A stretch of 64,000 nucleotides of DNA from NORP233 sp050186825 (lineage in GTDB: Bacteria > Planctomycetota > J058): NCBI GenBank assembly GCA_050186825.1, contig JBFWYD010000012.1, forward strand, positions 109,736 to 173,735, read 5' to 3'. Shown here in pieces: positions 1-6,581 of this stretch. Every line of letters begins with the position of its first letter. Positions within the stretch are counted from its first letter, which is position 1. A model generated the notes under the pieces. That model ran no database searches, was not told where the DNA came from, and was given only the letters and a program-made list of their open reading frames with translations. The position numbers and the translations under genes were made by a program.

Positions 1-1473
1 CGCGTAGCCGCGGGGCAGCTCGTCCAGGCCGCGGCTCCAGGCCTCCCAGGCCTCGAGCAGCGCGCGCGTCCGGCCCGGCGCGTCCAGGGTCGCGAGCAGG
101 GCGGCCTCGTCCGCGCGCGGGTCGGCGGTCAAGAGCTCGAGCTCGAGCAGCGCGCGCTCCTCGTCCTCCTGCGCGCCTGCCTCGCGACCCGGCGGGTCGG
201 CCCCGTCGTTCCCGTGTTCACGCCCCCAGGCCACGAGGCGCTCGCGCAGCGCGTCGCGCGCGGCGGCAGGGATCGCGAGCCCGCACTTGCCGGCCAGGCG
301 CAGGGCCAGTCGCGCGGTCCGCGGGGCCGTCTCGCGCAGCAGGCGCTCGCAGAGCGGCGCCACGTCCGCGGTGGGCCAGGTCCGCTCGAGCGGCCACACG
401 CGCGCCAGGGCCTCGAGCAGCGCGGCGCGCTCGCCCTCCGGCGCATCGTCCGTGCGCGCGACCACGCGCGGGAGCGCCGCGGGACCGAGCAGCTCGAGCA
501 GCCCTGCCGCCGCCGCCCCCGCCAGCGCGGCGCGCAGCCCGCCGCCCTCGCCGACCCGGGCGATCGCGCCGCGCACCGCCTCGCCCGCGTCCTCGAGCGC
601 GCCGCCCGCCGCGACGCAGGCGGCTCCGGGGTCGCGGAGCATGGTCTCGAGCGCGGCCTCGACCTCGCGGCGGGCCAGGCCCTCGCCCGCCTCGAGCAGG
701 TGCTCGCGCACGAGCTCCAGCAGCCCGGGACGCGGCTCGCGCTCCAGGTAGGCGTCGAGCCAGCACAGGCCCATGAACCAGTAGCGCGCGGGGTCCTCGG
801 TGTAGTGGACGTCCACCTCCTCGCGCGCCCGCGCCCGCGCCTCCTCGGCGCCGAGGACCTCGCTCCGCTCCAGCCCGGGCAGGAGCCGCACCACCTCGTC
901 GAGGGCGAGCTGCTGCTCGCGCGCCATCGCCGCGACGCGCGCCAGCTCCTCGCGCGCCACGCGCCCCTCGGCCACGAGCTGCTCGCCGACCGAGGGGAGG
1001 AAGGCCGCGCCCGGGCAGTCCACGAAGTCCGCGGCCAGCCGCGCGCGCATCCGCGCGCACACCGCGCGCAGCGCCGGGAGCGTGGTGCGCCAGCGCGGCG
1101 AGGCCTCGAGCAGGGCCACGGCCATGGCGTTGCACACCTGCTCCTCGACGAAGGGGCTCTCGACCGCCCGCCCCCGCGTGAGCCGCAGATGATGCGTCGC
1201 CTCGTGCGCGATCAGGAGCGGCAGCCCGACCGCGTAGAACTCGCGCGCCTCGTCCAGGTTCTTGCAGCCCATGACCCGCGCGAAGAACAGCCAGCGCAGC
1301 CGGTCGCGCGAGACCTCCACCACGGGCGGGCAGAAGGAGATCGCCCGCTCGGCGTGCACGTAGCCCGGGCAGGGGTTCGCCTCGGCGCGCACCTCGAGGG
1401 CGGGGTCCAGCGCGAGCCCGAAGGGCGCGAGCAGCTGCGCCACTTCGTCCAGGGCCGCGCGCGCTGCTGCCAC
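1..1473 (-). CDS. Hypothetical protein with HExxH metalloprotease-like motif (3' end missing)
   Basis: The minus strand is open from a GTG at 1473 to the left edge of the window with no stop, giving at least 491 residues; the C-terminus lies outside. About 80 residues in is the stretch LLIAHEATHHLRL, which contains an HExxH zinc-binding signature (HEATH followed by another His) in a helix-like context. The rest is Ala/Arg/Glu-rich, probably helical, with no signal peptide or membrane segment seen. I do not recognise the family. A zinc peptidase role is inferred from the motif only; HExxH alone is weak evidence because short motifs occur by chance. The start is uncertain: no clear Shine-Dalgarno precedes the GTG, and the repeat island at 1535-1860 lies just upstream. 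Confidence 0.6.
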   Translation of the reverse strand, partial: MAAARAALDEVAQLLAPFGLALDPALEVRAEANPCPGYVHAERAISFCPPVVEVSRDRLRWLFFARVMGCKNLDEAREFYAVGLPLLIAHEATHHLRLTRGRAVESPFVEEQVCNAMAVALLEASPRWRTTLPALRAVCARMRARLAADFVDCPGAAFLPSVGEQLVAEGRVAREELARVAAMAREQQLALDEVVRLLPGLERSEVLGAEEARARAREEVDVHYTEDPARYWFMGLCWLDAYLEREPRPGLLELVREHLLEAGEGLARREVEAALETMLRDPGAACVAAGGALEDAGEAVRGAIARVGEGGGLRAALAGAAAAGLLELLGPAALPRVVARTDDAPEGERAALLEALARVWPLERTWPTADVAPLCERLLRETAPRTARLALRLAGKCGLAIPAAARDALRERLVAWGREHGNDGADPPGREAGAQEDEERALLELELLTADPRADEAALLATLDAPGRTRALLEAWEAWSRGLDELPRGYA

Positions 1474-1534
1474 CCAACCCGCGCGGGTCGCGAGCGAGGT
1501 CGGAGACTGGCCGGCGGGGCGCTCTGCGCGTCCG

Positions 1535-1860
1535 GATTCGGGAGGAGCTGCGGGAGCGTTGATGTTCAGCGCAGAGATCGCAGAGAGCGCGGAGATCGCC
1601 AGGTGTGAGCGGGGGCGCGGCTCCGAGTCCGGGACCGAGTCCGGGACCGAGTCCGAGACCGAGTCCGAGTCCGAGACCGAGTCCGAGTCCGAGACCGAGT
1701 CCGAGTCCGAGTCCGAGTCCGAGTCCGAGTCCGAGTCCGAGTCCGAGGCCGAGACCGAGTCCGGAATCGTGCCCGTGCCCGTGCCCGAATCCGAGCCGCG
1801 CTCCGGCGAGTCCGTGGCGCCCTCTGCGTCTCTGCGCCTCTGCGCCTCTGCGCTAAGAAG
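1535..1860 (+). repeat. Composite repeat island, half copy A of the inverted-repeat element
   Basis: This gene-free stretch carries three modules. At 1535-1625 is the right half of the element seen complete at 30043-30268: the shared bases run from GGAGCTGCGGGAGCGTTG through the terminal repeat at 1566-1600 (TCAGCGCAGAGATCGCAGAG and onward) to the following GGTGTGAGCGGGGGCG-type flank. A GAGTCC/GAGACC hexamer array follows at 1620-1764. At 1819-1857 is a CTCTGCG-type repeat, roughly an inverted counterpart of the first module. The matching left terminal repeat of the full element is absent, so this looks like a truncated or rearranged copy. No transposase gene is visible. Confidence 0.7.
1620..1764 (+). 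repeat. GAGTCC/GAGACC hexanucleotide tandem array
   Basis: About 24 consecutive six-base units read GAGTCC, with scattered GAGACC, GGGACC and GAGGCC variants. All reading frames are open, which produces meaningless low-complexity reading frames here. The same array type appears at 26702-26738, 27041-27084, 29950-30024 and 30371-30443, always next to the inverted-repeat element. It is likely variable in length between strains through slippage (inference). Confidence 0.85.
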
Positions 1861-1946
1861 ATCCGCCTCCGCAGCTCCTGACCCCAGCGCCGAATCCGAG
1901 CCCGCCTCCGAATCCGCAGTCCCGTCCCGATCGCCACCCGAAGTGC

Positions 1947-3092
1947 TCACCAAGCCCCCGCCAGCTCAGCGGGATCGACGGGCAGCACCTCCCCGACGAC
2001 GACCTCCGCCGCGAGATGCGCGGCCCCGTAGCAGGACGCCGCCTCCGCCAGCTCGGGCGGCAGCAGGTCCTGCCCGAGCGCGATCCCCTCCGCCGGCACG
2101 CCGGCCAGCTCCAGCGCGGGCCGCGCCAGCCCCGGCGCGCCCAGCCCGAAGGCCAGCGCGCGCCGGCGCGCCTCGACCGGCGCGGTCTCCAGCGCGCGCC
2201 GCACGCCGTCCGCGAGCCGCGCCACGGCCAGCTGGTGGAAGGTGCGCGCGGCCGCGAGCAGCTCGTCCTCGCTGGCCATCTCGAGGTCGAGGTTGAGCGC
2301 GTCCGCCACCGCGCGCAGCGCATCCGCGCGGCCGGGATGCAGCCCGAACAGGCTCAAGCGCTCGGCGCGCGCCGGAGCCGCCAGCTCGAGCAGGCGCGCC
2401 ACGTGGTCGAAGGTCACCCCGCGCGGGATCACGGGGTAGCGCCGCCCGCCCACCTCGACCGCCTCGGCCAGGGCCTCGAGCGGCGTGGTCTGGAGCCCGA
2501 TCCAGGTCAGCTTGCCGTGCTGGATGCGGAGGTCGAGATGGCGCGCGCGCTCGCGATGGGCGGCCGGGTCGACCTCGCCCGCGACGAGCGGTGTGACCGC
2601 GGTGGTGCTCCCGCCGGTGTCGGTCACGATCCCGGTCGCGGCCTCGCCCAGCCACGCCAGGCGGCGCGCCAGGTGCACCGCGCCCATCCCGTTGCTGAAG
2701 GGGAGCGGCCCGAGCAGGTCCGCGTCGCCCGCCAGCACCTCGTCCACCCCGACCGCGCTCCCGTCGCCCGAGAGCAGCGCGGCGCGGGTCCCGGGCAACG
2801 CCTCGCGCAGGAGCCCGGACAGGTGCAGGGCGCCCTCGCGGTAGCTCGGGTAGGCGTAGCCGGAGCTCGTGACGGCCACGGCCGCCGCGGGGCGCGCGCC
2901 CGCGAGGAAGCGCTCGAGCAGGGGCGGGATCCCGCGCGCGAAGTCCTCGTGCCGGCGGTAGCGGAGGGCGGGGGTGTAGGGCAGCGCGTGGCTGGCCCAG
3001 CGCGGCGGCGCGCCGGGGGCCAGCAGGCAGAGCTTGAGCTTGGCGTTGCCGACGTCGAGCCCGAGCGCGCAGCGCGCCGGGGGGCTGCTCAC
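1947..3092 (-). CDS. Hydantoinase/oxoprolinase-fold protein, H4MPT-linked C1 pathway type
   Basis: This 381-residue protein has the actin/hexokinase-like ATPase fold of the hydantoinase A/oxoprolinase family. Phosphate-loop motifs are visible at the N-terminus (GLDVGNAKLKLCL) and near residue 150 (TDTGGSTTAV). Length and motifs fit the group annotated as H4MPT-linked C1 transfer pathway protein, which includes archaeal MfnF-type enzymes of methanofuran synthesis and occurs in methylotrophs and planctomycetes. That family assignment is from recall of motif layout, not from a search. It is the last gene of a three-gene minus-strand operon, starting 7 bases after the peptide gene. No other C1-pathway gene is in the window, so its role here is uncertain. 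Confidence 0.6.
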   Translation of the reverse strand: MSSPPARCALGLDVGNAKLKLCLLAPGAPPRWASHALPYTPALRYRRHEDFARGIPPLLERFLAGARPAAAVAVTSSGYAYPSYREGALHLSGLLREALPGTRAALLSGDGSAVGVDEVLAGDADLLGPLPFSNGMGAVHLARRLAWLGEAATGIVTDTGGSTTAVTPLVAGEVDPAAHRERARHLDLRIQHGKLTWIGLQTTPLEALAEAVEVGGRRYPVIPRGVTFDHVARLLELAAPARAERLSLFGLHPGRADALRAVADALNLDLEMASEDELLAAARTFHQLAVARLADGVRRALETAPVEARRRALAFGLGAPGLARPALELAGVPAEGIALGQDLLPPELAEAASCYGAAHLAAEVVVGEVLPVDPAELAGAW

Positions 3093-3099
3093 GGGCGCG

Positions 3100-3324
3100 C
3101 TAGCAGGCGGCGCGGCGGCGGTCGGGGTCGGCGGCCGCGCGGTATTCGGCGGCGAAGTCCTCGAGGTCCTCGACGGTCATGGCCGCGAAGGTCTCGACCT
3201 CCTCGTCCTCGAGCGTGACCCCGACCTCGGCCGCGGCGGTGCGCGGCTGCGCGATCAGGCGCTCCAGGAAGGCCGGCTCCTGCTCGGACTTGGCGATGAG
3301 CTGCTCGATCTGGTCGCCGGTCAT
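3100..3324 (-). CDS. Small NHLP/Os1348-like peptide, possible RiPP precursor
   Basis: This 74-residue acidic protein begins MTGDQIEQLIAKSEQ, contains EPAFLERLIAQPRTAAAEVG, and ends in RRRAAC with a terminal Cys. The pattern (x-P-x-F-L-x-x-L-I-x-x-P-x-x-A-x-x-E-x-G-V-x-L) resembles nitrile-hydratase-like leader peptides (NHLP clan, including Os1348-type short proteins) that act as leaders of ribosomally made, modified peptides. The start ATG overlaps the stop of the upstream gene (ATGA), so translation is probably coupled. No maturase such as a YcaO, radical SAM or LanM protein is visible nearby. It may therefore be a stand-alone NHLP-fold protein, not a true precursor. It is too well conserved in pattern to be noise, but the function is unknown. 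Confidence 0.6.
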   Translation of the reverse strand: MTGDQIEQLIAKSEQEPAFLERLIAQPRTAAAEVGVTLEDEEVETFAAMTVEDLEDFAAEYRAAADPDRRRAAC

Positions 3325-3818
3325 CTGCGGATCCTCTCCACGGGAGCCAGCCGCTCCCACACGGTCTCGAGACCCTGCGCCAGCCCGCTCCAGCCCTCGC
3401 TGAGGACGGTAGGGACGTCGCGCAGGATCGGGTCCTCCGCCACCTCGGCGTGGACGCAGGCGTCGAGCGACACCACGCCGCTCAGGTTGCCCTTGATCAT
3501 CCAGTGCTGGAGGAAGCGCGTGTTCGCCATGGCCACGCCCACCAGCGGCTTCTGGCGCGCGCACAGCCAGCCCGCCTCGCTGGCGCAGTCGACCCCGAAG
3601 GCGTCGAGCAGGATCAGCGCCAGGTCGCAGGCCTCCATCTCCTCGATGCAGCGCTCGTAGATCGCCCGGGGGAAGCGCGCGTGGGTGCGCTCCAGGGGGC
3701 TGAACTCCTGGGGGAGCACGAGCTCGTAGCGCGCGGCCGGGAGCACCTCGCGCAGGCGCGCGTTCAGCCGCGCGTTGGCCAGGCTCGAGGAGAGGTAGAT
3801 CCGCCGGGGCGCGCTCAC
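3321..3818 (-). CDS. Nucleoside 2-deoxyribosyltransferase-like protein
   Basis: This 165-residue protein opens with RRIYLSSSLANARLNARLRE, a beta strand and helix like the YLAGPL start of nucleoside 2-deoxyribosyltransferases. It then has MEACDLALILLDAFGVDCAS followed by EAGWLCARQKPLVGVAMAN. That middle part matches the family layout, in which an Asp and then a Glu-x-Gly motif with a following K-P line the active site. I chose the GTG at 3818 because upstream codons run into the neighbouring gene's terminal region and lack family similarity. It is the first gene of the three-gene minus operon and overlaps the peptide gene by four bases. It may transfer deoxyribose or cleave nucleotides; the substrate is not predictable. 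Confidence 0.65.
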   Translation of the reverse strand: MSAPRRIYLSSSLANARLNARLREVLPAARYELVLPQEFSPLERTHARFPRAIYERCIEEMEACDLALILLDAFGVDCASEAGWLCARQKPLVGVAMANTRFLQHWMIKGNLSGVVSLDACVHAEVAEDPILRDVPTVLSEGWSGLAQGLETVWERLAPVERIRR

Positions 3819-3868
3819 GCGAGGAGCATGACCACCCGCCCGGTCCGCGTCAATCGGGACCCGTCGGG

Positions 3869-5257
3869 TTAGTGGCCGAGGTTCTCGCTCGCGACCGTGG
3901 CCAGGCCCTTCTGCGAGGCCGCGGCGGCGACCTGCTCCAGGTCGGCGGCCAGCGTCGGGAACAGGTCGGGGACCTTGCCCACCTCGAAGGGGACCGACTC
4001 GACCACGCGCTCGGCGTCGGGGACCCGGCTGCCGTCGGTGTCGTAGGGGATCCGGTTCGAGACCTTCTCCAGGCCGCCGGTCCCTCGGTAGACCTCGGGC
4101 AGGCGGACCAGCGGCCAGTGGGTCGCGGGCAGGCCGAGGCGCGCCTCGACCAGGGCGGTGGCGTCGTTGCACACCCCGAGCTGGCCGTAGGGGCCGGACT
4201 TCAGGGCCGAGAGGTTCCGCTCGGCGGTCAGCCGGGTCAGGTTCTGGCGGACCCAGGCCGCCGCGCTCACGGCGCGCAGCGCCTCGTCACCCTCGAACTT
4301 GCGGACCACCTTGCTGCCGGTCCAGCTCGGCCGGCGCCAGGCAGTGGGCCGGAAGCGGGCCACGTGGTCGATCCCCAGGTAGAAGGCCACGTCCGCGTCG
4401 ACCTCGGGGCCGCGGATCGAGATCACGAGCTCCGAGTGGGTCGCGGGGACGAGCAGGGTGCGGTCGCCGCCGGGCACCGGGACCTTGGTGTCGAGCCACA
4501 GCGGGGCCACCACCTCGCGCAGCGCCTTGGCGCCGGGGGGCAGGTAGTAGAGCGCGGAGAAGTTGGCGATCGAGCGGTGGTCGTGGGCCTCGATCTCGTG
4601 GCCCGAGGCGCGCAGCAGCTCGAGCAGGCCGCGCGGGGTGCGGGTCCGTTGACCGTGGTAGGTCACCCAGCCCGTGCCGTTCATGCTCAGCCGGTTGAGC
4701 ACGTCCGCCAGCCGGTTGCTGTCGGGCCAGAGCTTGGCCTTCTCGGCGTCGAACACGTCGCCGCGGTAGAGGCCGTGGCCCAGGGGCTTCATCTCGGCCT
4801 TGGGCGGGGTCTGATCGGCCACCGGGATCCCCAGGGCCTCGGTGATCGAGACGGGCGCGGGCAGCTTGCCGCGGGTCCCGTCCAGGCTCGCGAGCTCCGC
4901 GCGCAGGCCCTGGCCCAGGGTCGGCACGTCCCAGCCGGGGAAGCTGTCGAGCTGCTTCAGGGCGGCCGGGTCGCCGGCCAGGGCGCCCTTCACGAGCATC
5001 CCGAGCTGCTGCTTCTGCGCGTCGGTGAGGGTGATCGGGGCCGCGCCCGCGGTGGGCGCCACCAGGAGCGCGCTGATGATCTTGTCGCCGATGGCGTTCA
5101 GGTCGACGCCGCTCTGGACCGCGCCCGCGCGCAGCCCGGCCGCTAGCTCCGAGAGCAGGAGGGGACGCTCGTCGCTGATCGGCAGGTCCTGGGCGCGCGC
5201 GCCGCTGGCCAGGGTCGCGAGGATCAGCAGGAGGGGCAGGGTGCGCGAGAGCCTCAT
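3869..5257 (-). CDS. Exported protein of unknown function
   Basis: This 462-residue protein has a clear Sec signal peptide (MRLSRTLPLLLILATLASG, cleavage likely after ARA before QDLP) and a good Shine-Dalgarno (GGAGAAG) before the ATG. The mature part has no membrane helix and one conspicuous Cys in GVCNDATALVEARL. Stretches such as GHEIEAHDHRSIANFSALYY and TLLVPATHSELVISIRG suggest a compact globular domain with several His residues, but I do not recognise the family. It is transcribed away from lpxA. An envelope or secreted role is inferred from the signal peptide only. Confidence 0.75.
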   Translation of the reverse strand: MRLSRTLPLLLILATLASGARAQDLPISDERPLLLSELAAGLRAGAVQSGVDLNAIGDKIISALLVAPTAGAAPITLTDAQKQQLGMLVKGALAGDPAALKQLDSFPGWDVPTLGQGLRAELASLDGTRGKLPAPVSITEALGIPVADQTPPKAEMKPLGHGLYRGDVFDAEKAKLWPDSNRLADVLNRLSMNGTGWVTYHGQRTRTPRGLLELLRASGHEIEAHDHRSIANFSALYYLPPGAKALREVVAPLWLDTKVPVPGGDRTLLVPATHSELVISIRGPEVDADVAFYLGIDHVARFRPTAWRRPSWTGSKVVRKFEGDEALRAVSAAAWVRQNLTRLTAERNLSALKSGPYGQLGVCNDATALVEARLGLPATHWPLVRLPEVYRGTGGLEKVSNRIPYDTDGSRVPDAERVVESVPFEVGKVPDLFPTLAADLEQVAAAASQKGLATVASENLGH

Positions 5258-5581
5258 GGGTCTTCTCCGATGCCTTTCGGTGTCAGCTGATGCGACTCAT
5301 GGGCAAGAGGCACGCCGGGCGTAAATCGCCATCAAGACGTGGCGAGAACCGCAACTGGAACGGAATTCGTTTCATATAGGGTTCGCTAGTAGGGCACCTC
5401 GAGCTCGCGTCAGCCGCTGCTCTCGATCCAGGTGAAGGCCCGCGCGAGGCCCTGCGACCGAGGCGCCGTCCCGGCGAGCGCGGCGCCCCTTCTCTTCGGC
5501 CGCTCCCGTGCCCGTCCGGGGGGAATGCTAGACTCCCGCTCCCTCGCGGAGCCCCGGAAGCGCCTTGAGAGTCTCGCCCAC
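5258..5581. other. Divergent intergenic region between exported protein and lpxA
   Basis: There are 324 bases without a credible gene. A distinctly AT-richer patch at about 5325-5395 (including GGAATTCGTTTCATATAGG) stands out from its surroundings. It probably carries the promoters of the two divergent genes, but I could not fit a convincing -35/-10 pair with normal spacing on either strand. No repeat or hairpin of note was seen. Confidence 0.4.
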
Positions 5582-6445
5582 ATGTCCCTGATCCATCCGA
5601 CCGCAATCGTGGAGGACGGCGCCCAGCTGGGCGAGGGCGTGCGGATCGGCCCCTACGCCTACGTGGGGCCCCGGGTCGCGGTCGGCGACCGGACCCGCCT
5701 GGACCAGGGCGTCGTGCTCGAGGGCAACACCCGGATCGGGGCCGACAACCACCTCTTCCCCTACTGCGTCGTGGGGACGATCCCCCAGGACAAGAAGTAC
5801 GAGGGCGAGGAGGCCGGGATCGAGATCGGCGACCACAACCACATCCGCGAGCACGTGACCATTCACATCGGCACCAAGCACGGCGCCGAGGTCACCCGGC
5901 TGGGCGACCACAACCTCGTGATGTGCGGCTCGCACATCGGCCACGACTGCCAGGTCGGGAACCACTGCGTGCTGGCCAACTACACCGGCCTTGCCGGCCA
6001 CGTGGTGGTCGAGGACTACGCGATCCTGGGCGGCCAGACCGGCGTGCATCAGTTCGTGCGGGTGGGCGCCCACTGCATCACCTCGGGCGGCTCGAAGGTC
6101 GGCAAGGACATCCCGCCCTACACCGTGGCCCAGGGCTACCCGGCGCGCCTGCGCGGGATCAACCACGTGGGGCTCAAGCGGCGCGGCTTCAGCGACCAGA
6201 CCGTGCGCCTGCTCCGCCAGGCCTACCGCGCGATCTTCTTCGACACCGAGACCCGCTTCGAGGAGCTCGTGGCCCAGGTCCGGGAGGAGTTCGCCGGCAG
6301 CCACGAGGTCTCGCGCTTCATCGACTTCCTGGTGGCCGCCGCCAACAGCGACCGCGGCTTCACGCGCCCGCTCAACAAGGGCAGCGACGACGAGAACGGG
6401 GTCGACATCACCCCGCCCAACGGCGTCCCCGGCCTGCACGTCTGA
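5582..6445 (+). CDS. lpxA: Acyl-ACP--UDP-N-acetylglucosamine O-acyltransferase LpxA
   Basis: LpxA carries out the first step of lipid A synthesis, moving a 3-hydroxyacyl chain from ACP to UDP-GlcNAc in the cytoplasm. The 287-residue protein shows the left-handed beta-helix hexapeptide repeats from the start (MSLIHPTAIVEDGAQLGEGV). The catalytic His region is MCGSHIGHDCQVGNHCVLAN, followed by TGVHQFVRVGAHCITSGGSK. The C-terminal helical part has LKRRGFSDQTVRLLRQAYRA. Length is slightly above E. coli LpxA (262) because of a ~20-residue acidic/Pro tail. The ATG at 5582 is the first Met directly before the hexapeptide repeats. lpxB, lpxD and fabZ are not adjacent, so this copy stands alone. Its presence supports an LPS-bearing outer membrane. 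Confidence 0.93.
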   Translation: MSLIHPTAIVEDGAQLGEGVRIGPYAYVGPRVAVGDRTRLDQGVVLEGNTRIGADNHLFPYCVVGTIPQDKKYEGEEAGIEIGDHNHIREHVTIHIGTKHGAEVTRLGDHNLVMCGSHIGHDCQVGNHCVLANYTGLAGHVVVEDYAILGGQTGVHQFVRVGAHCITSGGSKVGKDIPPYTVAQGYPARLRGINHVGLKRRGFSDQTVRLLRQAYRAIFFDTETRFEELVAQVREEFAGSHEVSRFIDFLVAAANSDRGFTRPLNKGSDDENGVDITPPNGVPGLHV

Positions 6446-6581
6446 GCCGCGCGCTCCCGTCGCCGTCGACCCCCTGTCGAGCGTCGACGCATCCATGTCG
6501 GAGCCTCCCCGACCGCGACGCGCAGCTCGCGACCTCCAAGGGTTTGTGCTCGGGCACGAAGACGGCTAGCTTCGGCCGCCC

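Noticed and set aside
214..1608. Long plus-strand reading frame opposite the HExxH gene
   Set aside because: It is Gln/His/Arg-rich, as expected for an antisense shadow at high GC, and lacks motifs. The minus-strand frame in the same codon register has a coherent zinc motif.
1559..2296. Ser/Glu repeat protein (ESESES-type) encoded by the hexamer array
   Set aside because: All frames through the GAGTCC array are open and give different low-complexity peptides. It has no ribosome site of note and overlaps the 3' end of a solid minus-strand gene.
5325..5395. Sigma-70-type promoter for lpxA in the AT-richer patch
   Set aside because: A TATAGG/TATATG-like box is present, but no -35 element lies at a normal distance on either strand.
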